Positions 51,181 to 62,951 of a stretch of DNA of 64,000 nucleotides are shown here, piece by piece. A program made the translations under genes and the position numbers. The DNA comes from Nothophaeocryptopus gaeumannii (lineage: Eukaryota; Ascomycota; Dothideomycetes; Mycosphaerellales; Mycosphaerellaceae). A model generated the notes under the pieces. That model saw only the letters and a list, made by a program, of their open reading frames with translations, did not search any database and was not told where the DNA came from. Numbering within the stretch: the first letter of the stretch is position 1; each line of letters begins with the position of its first letter. The DNA lies in the NCBI GenBank assembly GCA_031771865.1, contig JASISA010000040.1, positions 744,001-808,000 of the forward strand, read 5' to 3'.

Positions 51181-54100
51181 GCTGAGGCGTGTCCGTCAGT
51201 CGTACCAGTCCACGCAAGTCCGTCCCGAGAGCCTGGTAACAGGCGTTGAGCACGAAATCGCTTGCCAAATGACTGCAGGATGCTCAATGCGCACTCTGTT
51301 TGAGGTCGACTCACACGCGCTAACGTTCAGAGTTGAAAGATGATGGCTCGTAAGCAATTGCTATGTGAAAGATGAATGCAGACTCGTTGAGAGGCTATAG
51401 CATGCTCATGATATGGTTTACCTAGCGTCTTCTGCCACGACATGGCGGAGCGACAACCCAAAAATCCTGGCCTGTACCTAATTGACAAGTACACCAGCAG
51501 GCGCCAAACGGCTCCGCCTGACCGCACTAATGGTGCCCTGGTAGCTTCGAAATGACCAGCAGCGTGTGAACTAATTGCCGGGGACATACTTTCGCGGTAT
51601 CAGATAGGCCCAGCTGATGCAGTGTCGAGCCACTATAACGCATGTAAAGCGCAAAAGGGGAAGGGCTGAAAGCGGCGGGAAGCGTTCAAAGGCTTGAGGA
51701 AAACTTTGGGGCTTGCAAGTGCGGACAGTGCGGACAGTGCGGACCCTCTGTCACCACAAAATTCGCCGAAGGTAAGGTAGCCGAGGTTTCATCATGGGCT
51801 ACAACGTGGACGCCTTTGCCCTCAAGTGGGAGCGCAAAAGACTTGGTCGGAGGATCGACTACATCCGTTCTTACACTCCATCGTGTCTGCCGTGGGCAAG
51901 CAGCAAGCCGATAACGCCAAGTCTCTTTGCAACTCAAAATCGACCAAAGCGCCCAGGCCGCGGACTCCCACGAGCGCCATGTCCGTCCTGTCGGGAGCAT
52001 GCTTGGGCAGCATAGCGCTGACATACTGCAGCATACGACGTCCTGGTTGCTGAACTGCCAGCACCAATAACAGAGGCATGTTTCAATCACTGCCAATCAC
52101 CCACAGTTCCGCTGATCTGGGTGGTACCTGTTGCTGGGCTAGGCATGCCTCGCGGCTGGGTCATGTTGACATCGGAATTTGACAGAGCTACATGCATCGG
52201 AGTCGTGGGCGATAATAGCCGCATTGGACCGCCTACGCCAGTAGCCGTCATTGAAAGGTGTGGGTCTCGGCAGGCATCTGACATCTCTCCACTGCTGCCC
52301 TGGGAACCCGATGACACGGACATGGGTCGAAGCTTGTACTCTCGATACCTCGATACGTGCAAGCGCAGCAGCGCATCCTATCGGCACTCGCATTGCTCGC
52401 TGCCAGGACGCGGAAACGCGATTAGTCTTTGTCTAGAGCTATCGTTTAGTCAAGGGATTGGGATATGGCAGAGGTGTCGTTCCGAGCCTTGTTCAAGCTG
52501 GAGTTGTTCTTAGCTCCTGATCTCCTTGCATCTGGAACGCAAAGGCTTGTGAGAAGGAGGGCAGCCCGAGGCATCGAACAAAGAAATGGACAGCCATGGA
52601 AAACGCCGACAGCTGCTCGAAGCCTGAGGATAAACGCATGGAGTATAATCCTGGCGAGGACCACGTTGTATAGACGAAGCCACTGCCCGTGCAGACACAA
52701 GCGAAGACGTCTCTGCAGGGCCATACAGCCGACTTCCAGCATTTCGGTTGGCCATTTAGAGTTACACCGCATCGCGGAGATACGGAAGCTTCACAGAATA
52801 TTCCTGCAGGCCGCTAGATTCACCTAGTCGGCATCGAAGCGAAGCAAGAAAGCCCTCATGACTTCTGCTTCCCCTGCCATCCCGACCAACATCTGGTGCG
52901 CCGGACTCTGAGGAAAATGCGCAACGCCGTTGCTGGTCACCGCTGAAACACTGAGGCGGTCTAGAATCGTGCAGAGCGGAACTTTTGCGTAGACATGTTT
53001 GCCGGGAGCTCACAGACCATCGTTCCACTCGGTGCGGATGATACATCGTTCTCCCTGCTGTCGGCGAAATTCTTCTGCGTTCCGAGTGCCAAGCCTTCGT
53101 CGGAACACTTCGCCTCGACCTTCCTGCCTGCCGAGACACTCGACAGCAAAGTCGATACAACATGGACAGGTGCAAAGAAGAGTTTTGCCTACATCAAAGC
53201 TTCTGTTCGCATGGGTCCGACACAGTGGCACCCCTCTCGCTTACCTGCAGCGCCGGCGCGGCAACATATCTGACCCCCACTGGCGGATGCGGCTGACTCG
53301 TGGCCATCGCACGCATAACACGATTCTAGCGCCTGATCGCACGTCTCTACACGCTGACGACTCGCAGAAAAGATGAGAACATGCGGCTCAATTGTCTTCG
53401 TCACAGTCTCCGCGACCCTACAGATGGTCTAAGCGACTTGGCAGGTGTGTGACAGGACGTGGCTTGCAAGGCAAAATCAAGGCAGGGGCAGGAGAAATCG
53501 AGTATGTCATGGCCCGACGACCAAACGCTCCCTGCTCACTGCAATTGAGATGAGCAAGTTGTCCAGCGCTATCGACTGCTCGCGCGCCCCGGCGAAACGG
53601 AGCATTTCATGATTGAGCAAGGTCCACGCTCAGCACGTTCGCTGAGCACTACATGGTCCACCGAGGCGTCTCCGGCTGAAGAGATCCATATTGCAAGAGC
53701 ACCGACCTCCTCAACACGCGATGCTCCTTCGAAAGCCGGCGATATCACCACTACAGGATGAGCTGCCCGTGTTCGGCCGCAATCCCCATCACTCCATCCG
53801 GACAGCTGTTTTGCGACATGGCTTTCGGTGAAGGCGCCATATTCGCGTTTTTCAGCAGCCACAATCTGGGCAGTTGTTTTCCTGCCCTCTCAGGCCGCAA
53901 GATCGTGGCTCTACTACGGTGGAAAGAAGGTGACGCTTTGAGCCGAATGCCGAACGCACCGAAGCTACAGACGCGGTTCGCTTTGCCGCATGTATGTCAA
54001 TCGCACGTGGCATCCACCATTCTTTTGTCCGGAATAACGTCAAACCGCAGACTTGAATGGTCGATGCATGGATGCCACAATAGTATTGTTACTTCCAGCT

Positions 54101-55371
54101 GGCAGCAAGCGTGAGGAGCTTCGTATCACTTCCCAGGACTGTGCATGGCCATCCATGGCACCATTTCCTCCGCTACGGGACTTATCTGTGCTTATCATGG
54201 ACGATTGAGAGACCATTTCAAGCTTGGCCGCTACCGAGACGAGGAAGAACTCACTGACGACCAGGGAATCGCGGGCTTTGAATCGGCAGTGTGCCAAGAA
54301 ACGTGCAGAAACCAACCAGATCTCCATCATGAACCGGCCCGGTTCCTCTACAGATTCTAGCCGTGGATGTGCCGACTTGACTGCTCCTGTGCCCTGATCG
54401 AGGACCTGCCATTGTAGAAACTTAACGGCAGACACCGTAAGTCTACGCTTGGAACGTTCGCAGCAGGTCATTCCCCTGAGAAATTATCTGCAACGAACGT
54501 TCTCAAATGGAAAATGATCGACAGCTCCGACAGCAAGATCTCGAACGCTCTTCTAGCGGTCAACCACCTTTCATACGACTGCCAGAATTAGTATTCGAGA
54601 CGACACACCCGAGGCCGAAAAGCCAAGCGCCTAGGCCAAGCCTCTTCCATCAGATGCTATGCGCTACATTCACTAATTCGAACCTTTGAGACTCCAATCG
54701 AGGATATGGAGTTGATGAGGCCCGCAACGGTCCATTTCGACCGCAAGAGATGACGGCTTGGATCCTTTCCATGCATCTTTACTCCCATGAATTCCATCTC
54801 ATGTTGATCTTGCAGCATACAATGCATTGAAGCAGTGAGTGGAGAAATCGCCAGTCCATTCATCAGACACAATCGCCCGGCAATAACTCACCCCTTTCAT
54901 GGACCACCGGGTACCAGTAGGGATTGAATTTTCGAGCATAGTTCAGTTCCTGACAGGCATGTGAGTACTGGCAAGGTGGAAAACTTGGGGTTAAGATTGT
55001 CTGGAGAAAGTCAATTCGCACACCGCGCTAGAGCACTTCGAACATCCGTTGACTTCCACGCGTAAAACGGCGCTCAGATGGCGGCTCACGTTCCCGGAGC
55101 TGGAGCAAAGTACAGCTCATCAAGGTAAGTAGTGGCTGAACACTTGTCGAGGCATCCCATTTGCTTTTCAGTGCTCCTCGTCAGTCATTTACTGACAGGC
55201 AAGTTCTTCGTTGGAATAACCTTCAGCGCTCATCAATCAATCCACATGGCCACCCTGTACCGCCAATCTCGTTCTTAACTTACTTTCGAACGTTGTTCTG
55301 TGCTTATGGCCGATTTCTGCTGACGTTCACCCTAAAAGTCTCTTCTCTGCTTTGGTATACGATAAGTCAAC
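51181..55371. other. 4.2-kb gene-poor region
   Basis: I found no gene that can be supported. Open frames of 60-145 codons occur on both strands, overlap each other and show no domain (for instance minus 54040-54471 and plus 53758-54114). Base composition is ordinary, so strong RIP is not evident. A 27-bp tandem repeat lies at 51718-51744. A gene broken by several introns or frameshifts could be hidden here. Confidence 0.45.
51718..51744. repeat. Short tandem repeat, 3 x 9 bp
   Basis: Three perfect head-to-tail copies of agtgcggac. No function is apparent. Confidence 0.85.
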
Positions 55372-56660
55372 ATGCCGCCATACAGCATATTCATGCGGTC
55401 CGCCTCCATCATACTCCTCCTCTTATTATCGACCTTCGCTTTCGCGCACGATACCGAAACCCACCGTTATCACCACCACCGCCGACGTCCACTCCTGACA
55501 AGAAACGACTTGAACCATGACGAAAGTGCTGCCGCTGAAGACCCTCTCGATGAACATGACCATCTCCTCAAACGCCAAACCTCCGGCACAGTCTCCCAAG
55601 ACCTCTCACAACCCTACCTTCCCGATTACGCCCAACGCAACCTCGCCACGATCCGTCACATTTACTCGCTAACAGTGGTACGTGCATTAGATACTCTAAA
55701 AAAACAACTGCAGAGCCTTGACCTGTCTGTCTAACAAGTCCGTTTCTTCGCGACTTATAGTACCCCTACAACCTCCCCATCGTCCAGCAGGGCTCGACTG
55801 CAGTGCCACCAGGCCTGTTTTCCCAGAATACGGTGGGACGTGTGAGTCCCGTGGGCGAGTTTGTCGGTTTCGCAGATTCGATTGAATATTTCTTCGCGTT
55901 GGCGCCTGTTCCGCAGAATCAGATTTTTATGGGAGAGGCGATTTATCAAGCTGACGTGGTCGAGTTCGTGAGCGGGTGTCCGGAGGTTGCTGCGAGTGTG
56001 GTGTACTTGAGGACGGCGAATGTGGATGAGGATGGGGTGATTGATACTAGTAAGACGATTAGTACGTTGAGTCAGGTGAGTCGTGCTCACGGCATGGAAG
56101 AGGGGAGAGGGATACATTGGTGGTGACGGGCTGACAAGATGAGGCAATAGGTTGCATTCTGGCAATTCGACCCTTCCGGCGCCGTCCAACGCTATCATGC
56201 TTGGATACCGAATTTGACGGGCTGGCTCAAAGCCGCCACGGGATTCAACTTCAACTCCATCCTCCTCCAGAAATTCGTCCCCGTATTCCTCTGTCCCATG
56301 ATCCAGCAGAAGTGCACCGGCGACAATCAAGTCTACTCGGACCTGCTCTCCTGCATCCTGATCCTCGAAACCAAAGCCTTCGGAGGGTTCGACGAAGCCT
56401 GGGGAGATACGATCGCCTGTCGAACGATTCACCTGATTCTGACAGATGTCCGGCCGGACGTACATTGTCCGCATGTGGGGCCTGATGGAGGAGGGAAGTG
56501 TATTGATATTGATTATAGCGAAGACTATTTCGAGGATTTGGCGTTGTTCCAGCAGCCGGTTGGGTCGAGTTTTACGTGTGGTGGGCCGTTGTTGTCGACG
56601 TATCAATACCCGTGGTTAAGCTCGCCGTACCCGATGGGAAGTTCCCCTTGGGGTAAATAA
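55372..56660 (+). CDS. Secreted protein of unknown function
   Basis: Exons 55372-55677, 55761-56075 and 56151-56660, with introns of 83 nt (branch CTAAC) and 75 nt (branch CTGAC), give 376 residues. The joins are in phase 0 (SLTV to YPYNLPIV; STLSQ to VAFWQFDP). A signal peptide is visible (RSASIILLLLLSTFAFA, cut near residue 25), followed by a His/Arg-rich region with a possible Kex2 site (LLKR) before QTSGTVSQDL, which suggests a propeptide. The mature part (about 75-376) has about ten cysteines, eight of them in the last 150 residues (CPMIQQKC, LLSCIL, IACRTIHLIL, HCPHVGPDGGGKC), consistent with disulfides outside the cell. I do not recognise the family. An alternative start is the ATG at 55393. 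Confidence 0.82.
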
Positions 56661-56873
56661 GACAAATGACAGACGATGTTTCTTTGGAGCAGCGGGACGT
56701 TTCCATACTGTGCTAGAGGTGAATGGATTGTTACCTTGTTCTTCGAAACGTGGTTTGCTGTTCTTGTACTCTTGAGCATGCTGGCATAAGATCAGCTGGT
56801 TGATGCTTGCGTGATCACTGCTTACCTCTGGCATCGATCGACCAGTTGCAATCTCTCCTGTGCAACATGAGCA

Positions 56874-57822
56874 TTGACGTTGTCGACGGATGCGCTCCAC
56901 TTGAGCTGGCATATGGTATTGCAAAGTAAGTGGCACCTTAACTCAGCTGCGCGCACAGCTCTGATGGAAAGCGCAGGTTCTGCTCAGCGTACACCTATTC
57001 CACCATCAAATGCAATAAGCGGGAGTGGCGAGCACATCGCCTCACCTTGTCGGCCAACTCCCCTTTTTTTCCGAGAAAGCCTGGCTGGATATCTCAAACA
57101 AGCTAAAGAGAGCTCCATCAGCCGGCCGGACGATGACCCGGACCAGGTCGACGCTCTCCTGAATTACATTTACACAATGCATTATGCAGTCCCGAATGCT
57201 GTGGCCGAAATACCTGGCCTCGAGACAATTGGACAAGAGATGGTCTTCCACATCCGGATCACCGTTCTTGCCGATGAATACCATATGAAAAGTCTGGAGT
57301 GGATGGCGACCATGAAGTTTGCTTCTATCTGTGATCAGGTATGCTCGGCAGGGTCGGTCTCTGTTCGTGAAGGTGGTTTGTTTGCTGACGATTTCGTAGG
57401 AGGCTGTTCTTTTGCCATCTCTAAGTGCCCAAGCAGCAAGAGAAGCGTATGCCGTTGACCATGGCACTTCCGGCATAAGGACTCATCTCGTTTGCTACAT
57501 CATCAATAGACCGCAATTGCTCGATGGTCAACTCCTCCGATACGTTGTTGTAGACCTCTCGCAGCTTGCAGTTGATATTGCACAAGAGGGAGTGGAATAT
57601 GTGCATGAATTCACACCACGACATGACTCCTGGAGTGGCTATGGCGATTTTGACGAGCGGCCGCGCAAGAGAAGGCGCCTGTCAGCACGGAGGTTGTATT
57701 GCGCAGACTGCGGATTCACTAGCAGGAGAGACAGGTCGCCAGATGATCGACTGTGTCCCGGTTGCGATGACAATCTGGAGGAGCCTGTTGATTCGTACGA
57801 TGCGGAGGCATCTGACTTCTGA
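56874..57822 (+). pseudogene. BTB/POZ protein with C-terminal zinc ribbon, frame broken
   Basis: The 3' half is clean: an exon to 57338 and one at 57400-57822, joined by a 61-nt intron (GTATGC, branch CTGAC, CGTAG). In the 5' half the BTB core is split between frames. YSTIKCNKREWRAHRLTLSA and NSPFF are read in one frame (about 56993-57065), while RESLAGYLKQAKESS and DDDPDQVDALLNYIYTMHY continue in another; removing one T from the T7 run at 57063-57069 would join them. A second shift would be needed just upstream (about 56985-56995) to reach the frame with LMESAGSAQR. The true start is therefore unclear and the left boundary given is approximate. After the BTB fold the protein has a basic stretch and a CxxC-x(n)-CxxC ribbon (YCADCGF, LCPGCDD). 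It is a decaying gene or contains sequence errors. Confidence 0.65.
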
Positions 57823-59076
57823 AAGCGAATCAAATGGAGGCATATCTGCTGTGCTGTCCGTGTCGTTCTCAATGTAGCACCAGCGCTGGCAATAGCCGCG
57901 TGTACGACCATGCCAAGCTGGATCACGCAGCCCAACAGCTGCAGTCCAGATTGAATTCTCCGAAGTACGAGATCCGTCACGCCATTTGGCCAGCCGTTTC
58001 GATGAACGCAATGTGGCGATTGAGTGCTCCAAGATACGTTCCTGTCAGCACATGCTCCACACATATCGGGCTTTCTTTCCGAGAGCAGGCAGTGGGTGTA
58101 TGGACGCCACACGGGTCGTGTTTGCGATTGCGATGGACTCGTCCAGACCACGGCACACGGATCGTCGGCCTCACACTGCACTCTCTGCGGAGAGGGTCGT
58201 GACGCGAAGCGTTGCATGTTGCAGCTGGTTCCTGCAGCAGGCGTGCTGACTTGCCACTCCAAAAATATGTCGTGACCAGCTTGGCGTCGCGGCCCCAGGT
58301 TTTTCAACGGCTCGGCTTGCAGAAGCCTTGCTGTTGACAACGGTCAGCAGAGATGAAGACGCAACGGCTGCGTGAAGAAGCCCTCCTCGGCGGCGTTGTT
58401 TGATGTCGTCGTCGGCGGAGGCAGACTGCCCCATCTTGGCGCGAACGGACGTGTAGCCGTGTGATGTGTGAAGAGGGAGATTGTGTTCTCTGGACGCCTT
58501 GGTGAGAGGGTCGGTAAGCTTTAAAAGGAGAAGAAGGCCCTTGACGGCGCAGATGACTTGATGCATGTGATTGGTTGATGTGGCAAAACACTACGGCGGA
58601 CGGCAGGATAGCGCCATGACAGTGCACGGGTACCTCGCTCTAGTGTGGCCCAGGAGACATGCAGACATGGAACCAGCGCGTTCTTCCGATGACTCTCTCG
58701 CAAGCAGCGAACGAAAGCCTTCGCACCTCTGAGTCCTCACACGCGACTCTGGGTGGCTGTGTCACCCTCCGCTCTCTTCAACATTCTCCTCACCCTCACC
58801 TAATCCCTTGACACCCTTGCTGGGACTCTCCTCGTCGACCCATTGCTACCAGTTGCGACACCCAAATCCACACATCTCGACGCCACCACGACCCCCCCCC
58901 CCTTGCGACCTGCCAGTACAGGCCTGCCAGGCAAACCGGAACCGCCCAACCGAGCTCCGTCGCCGTAATCATCCCGCCGAACCGCATGACCCTAGACGGC
59001 CGATGGGCAGTGGAGGGGACCAAACATCTATCACGCATGGTGGAGTGTGGCACTCGAGAACAAACACACCTTCACC
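57823..59076. other. 1.25-kb intergenic region and promoter of the Sel1-repeat gene
   Basis: A 233-codon minus-strand frame (57639-58340) overlaps the BTB exon and has no domain; it is taken as chance. A C11 run lies at 58892-58902 within a C-rich, CA-rich stretch that looks like the leader of the downstream gene. No other feature was seen. Confidence 0.45.
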
Positions 59077-61589
59077 ATGGGCCCGCGACCCGCGCATCTG
59101 AACCTTAGCAATTCACCGCCGCGGCATGACGATGAGGACGACTTCAAGCCACCGAAGCTGTCGGCATGGAGGGACTTGCCTTCACCGCGAGCGGGCGAGA
59201 TCCCACCAGCGCTGTCACCGCTGGACGCCTTGGCCTTTCGCATGAGGAATATGGAGCAGGAGCATTTCAAGCGCCAGCAGGAAGCCAATGGCCGGAGAAT
59301 CAGCAGGATCGCGCCGAACCTGGTCACGAAAGAGATGCGCAGTCGGCCAGACTACTTTCGAAGCTTGAGCAACGAGAGCAGGATGAGCGACGTGGATGAG
59401 GCGCAAGAGCAGCAGGAGCAGACGAGTCCAGTAGCGGAGCGTGGGAAGACACCCATGACCAGCCCAGAACAAGAGCGGGACCGGCCAGTCAGTCACTATC
59501 CACTGTTTGACAGGACATCGATCTTGACAGAGGACGACGCGAAGGATGTGCCTGCTGTGCCGACGCCTTTCTTCGACGCCCACGAGACACAAACCCCACA
59601 TACTTCCATTCCTCAAGAGGCTCATGATGTGCCGCAGGACTACTTCGGCATCAGCCTTCCTCGCGCCTCTTCGCCGGACCCTGTGGAGCCTAATGTCAAC
59701 GTCCAGGCGCCTTCACCTAACGTGCCGCCTAGCTTGACCAACAGCATCGACACCGTCTCTTCACATCCGCGAACCAGGACAAATGACTCTCAGCGCTCTC
59801 AACGATCACTGCGATCGCAGGCGTCAGAAAGAGGACTGGCACCGCGGCAATCACCAAGATTTCCGCGGTCGCCTCGTAGTTTCCAAAGTATTCGCTCGGT
59901 CCCGCCAGACAGCGGAGAGGAAGACAATGCTTCGGCAAGCGGGTCACAGGTCATGTCTTCGTCGCGCAAGTTCTCGGGTAGCAGCGCTTCGCGTCCACAG
60001 TCTCCATGCTCGCCATGGATGCACCCGGTGCATAGGTCGCCTTCAATGACGTCCGAGTACTCCATGAGCGGTTCGCAGCAGATCCCGAGGCCAACCCCAG
60101 CCTCGTTCAATTTCTCAAGACCTATGAGTAGCGCTGGCAGCAGGCCCTCAATGGATACCAGACCATCATTTGATAGCCGAACTTCTTTCGAGACGCGACC
60201 ATCTGACCTTCCATACGCACCCCGTCGACAAGCATCTGGATCGAGCAACAGCACACAGGCGTCCTTCAAGCCTGCGATGTCTCGAGAGAATTCTGGCGAT
60301 GATATCCACCCTCTAGCCCAATCACGAGTTTCTGATATGCCTACGCCGAGTATGCATGGTCAACCGATGAAAACCTACTTCCCAGATCGATCAGCCACTC
60401 CCAATGGCGAAAATCCGACCTACACATATGCCAAGTATGCGCTACCTCGTGGCAGGCCGGTGAATCGCGAGGAAGACGCATTCAGAGATTCTTGGATAAA
60501 GAACCAATTCCAGTGGGACAACAGGCATGAGGATCCCAGCAAACGTCACGAGAGGAACCAGTCCGATTCTCCGTTGATGGCATCCCCAGCACGCTCGGAG
60601 AAGGTCCGTGGAAGAGAGCTTGCACCAGCCGCCAGCGAGACTAGAAGTCGCTCTGCGGATCCCCGTGCTGCAGATAAGATGCACCGCTCAACGCCGTCAG
60701 TAAAGACGACACAGACCGATAGTACTGATCGCACTATCAAAGCGATACCGCTGCACAAGAAGTCGCCGTCTGCGGACTTGACTCCAGAAGAGCATCTTGA
60801 GATCGGCATCGAGGCTCACGATTCCGGAGCAACCAATAAGTCCACATATCACCTCAGACTGGCTGCCATGGCAGGGTTGCCTACCGCAATGCTTCTTTAT
60901 GCATTGGCTTGCAGACATGGCTGGGGCATGCGTCCCAACCAGGCGGAGGGCGTGAAGTGGTTGCGGAAAGCCATCGATACTTCTGGGCTCGATGTCGCTG
61001 ACGCTGAAGAGAAGCTCAACGGTACGGCAGGCGCTGGCAAGAAGCTCGATCCGGTGGAGCGCAAGAAGCGGAAAGCTCAGTATGCGTTAGCGATCTATGA
61101 ACTGGGCATTAGTTCGATGAATGGGTGGGGATGTACAAAGGACAAGGCTCTGGCAGTTCGATGTTATGAAATCGCCGGTAACTGGGGTGACGCAGATGGG
61201 GTTGCGGAGGCTGCTTTCTGCTATACGCAGGGCATTGGCGTGAAGAAGGACTTGCACAAAGCCGCATCGTTTTACCGAAAAGCCGCAGACCTGGGCATGT
61301 CGATGGCGGGCAACAGCTGGTAAGTTGACTCTTGATCCCATGTAAAGACCTTTGCTGACCAGACACGCGCAGGATCTACAAAGACAAATATAACGAGAGC
61401 GCAGATAACGAAAAGGAGAAGAAACGGCCTGACACCGCTGTGTCAAAGGACAGCAGCAAGGAAAAGGAGAAGAGCGGCGAGCAGAAAGGCCGCCAAAGAT
61501 CACGAAGCATTTGGGGCAAGAAGGAGAAGAGAGAGAAATTGCCACCACCTTCGACGATGCCTGCCGCCACAAGAATGGAGCTTGCATAA
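59077..61589 (+). CDS. Sel1-repeat protein, Nif1/DSF2-like
   Basis: Exons 59077-61319 and 61373-61589, with a 53-nt intron (GTAAGT, branch CTGAC, CGCAG) joining GNSW to IYKDKYN, give 819 residues. The ATG at 59077 has a strong context (ACCATGG); an open frame continues upstream only from a GTG. The N-terminus carries a short conserved stretch (LSPLDALAFRMRNMEQEHFKRQQ), followed by about 450 residues of serine/proline-rich disorder. The C-terminal part (about 570-750) has three Sel1-like helical repeats (YHLRLAAMAGLPTAMLLYAL, QYALAIYELGISSMNGWG, AAFCYTQGIGVKKDLHKAASFYRKAAD). The tail is lysine-rich. This layout matches fungal proteins annotated as Nif1 (a Nim1/Wee1-linked mitosis inhibitor in fission yeast) and yeast Dsf2; function here is by analogy only. 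Confidence 0.84.
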
Positions 61590-62951
61590 AGCAAGTACGA
61601 TCACACCAATCGACATGCCTTTGATTTGTATTGGATACTGGATACGTCGTTATAGCATCGGCGTGGGCGCTCGGGAGAACACTCAGGTGCGATATACCGG
61701 ACATTGCACATTAGTTGAATGGAAGCAGCGAGCGAGAGAGCGAGAGAGTTAGGAGGATGCGACCCACGATGCGACCCACGATAATGTGTACATATATTGT
61801 GACGGCCGATGGCGCGGCGGGTCTGGACTTGAGTTCTGCTTGAGATCTGGGTGTTTTGCGAGGCGTATTTTCGCGGATGAGACAGGCCTGGCGATATCAG
61901 CTCACCGGGAGAGCAGAGTGAGCTAAAAGGCGCTCGAAGGAAAGGGGACAGAAGGAGTTCTTTGTTTTGTCTACTGTGTGTATCTGGATGACATACCTCT
62001 ACCTAGTTACTTTTGTACAGTGGATACCGATTGATCGAATGGATTGAGGCTGGAGAGCCAGCTTGACCAAGCTACGGTATCAATTCTACTGCCTCAACGT
62101 GTGACTCTGGAAATGCTCGTATCTCCCGGTCGTACTTGCTATTTCCCACACAAGCCTCACTCATTTTCTTGGCTTCAACTTGGAGCTTTTCGGTTGACAT
62201 ATGCTTTTTCGACTGTCCAAGCTATCTACCAAGCAGCCGCCGGTGAAAGTTGTTGGATCCTCCTCAGCTCCTACTCAGTTCAGTGCATTGGGAGAGGTTT
62301 TGGTCTGATGTCATTGTACATTGTCCGCTAGGACCCCGCTGCACGTCGATCCAGAGCCAGACGCGTGTGACCACCAACGATGGCTCCCTCTCTGCCCACC
62401 GCTGACGAGACCGCACGCGCTCAGCCGAATGACGAGCTTCCACGAAGATTGGTGATGAGAGGTACAGCAGAAGACGCTTGCGGCTACGACGGGAGTCGCC
62501 CAGTTTCCACGCCTTCATGCCCAGTGACGCAGATGCCCTACGCGGCAGACGGCCATGAGCAGAAGAGCCAGTGAAGGAGGGAGGAGGGGTAGGCTACCTG
62601 TCACGGGCAACATCCCACTACTGTTCCCACCGAGCCTTGCCTTGCGTTTCCGGTACGGTACGGTAGCCTCGTTGCTTTGCCTTGCGAGTAATGGCCCACA
62701 GCGTGGTTCGTCCGAGAGCTGGGAGAACGCAGTAGGCGCGCGGTACATAAGGCGAGCTCAGTCCCGGGCTCTCAAGATTGTCTCTGCTTTTCGTTGCGGC
62801 TCGTTAAAGTGGGTAACTCATAAAGAAGGAAGACCATCTGTCGTCTCCCGGCATTTGAATTTGATCTTGTGCTGCGCATTTGACGTCAGCGTTACCGTAA
62901 GGCCAACACATCGACGCGACCTAAGGACAAGGCTACGGCAAGACTAGCAGG
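61590..62951. other. 1.36-kb intergenic region
   Basis: It contains a GA-rich run (GAGCGAGAGAGC, about 61729-61750) and a 13-bp direct duplication, GATGCGACCCAC, at about 61757-61780. Short open frames have no recognisable domain. Promoter elements of the next gene must lie at the right end. Confidence 0.4.

Noticed and set aside
52087..54471. Several 80-145 codon frames on both strands
   Set aside because: I tried joining minus-strand pieces (for example 52362-52087 with 52079-51822, and 54471-54040) through possible introns, but no join gave a recognisable protein.
57639..58340. 233-codon minus-strand open frame
   Set aside because: It overlaps the well-supported BTB exon and has no recognisable domain; residue composition looks random.
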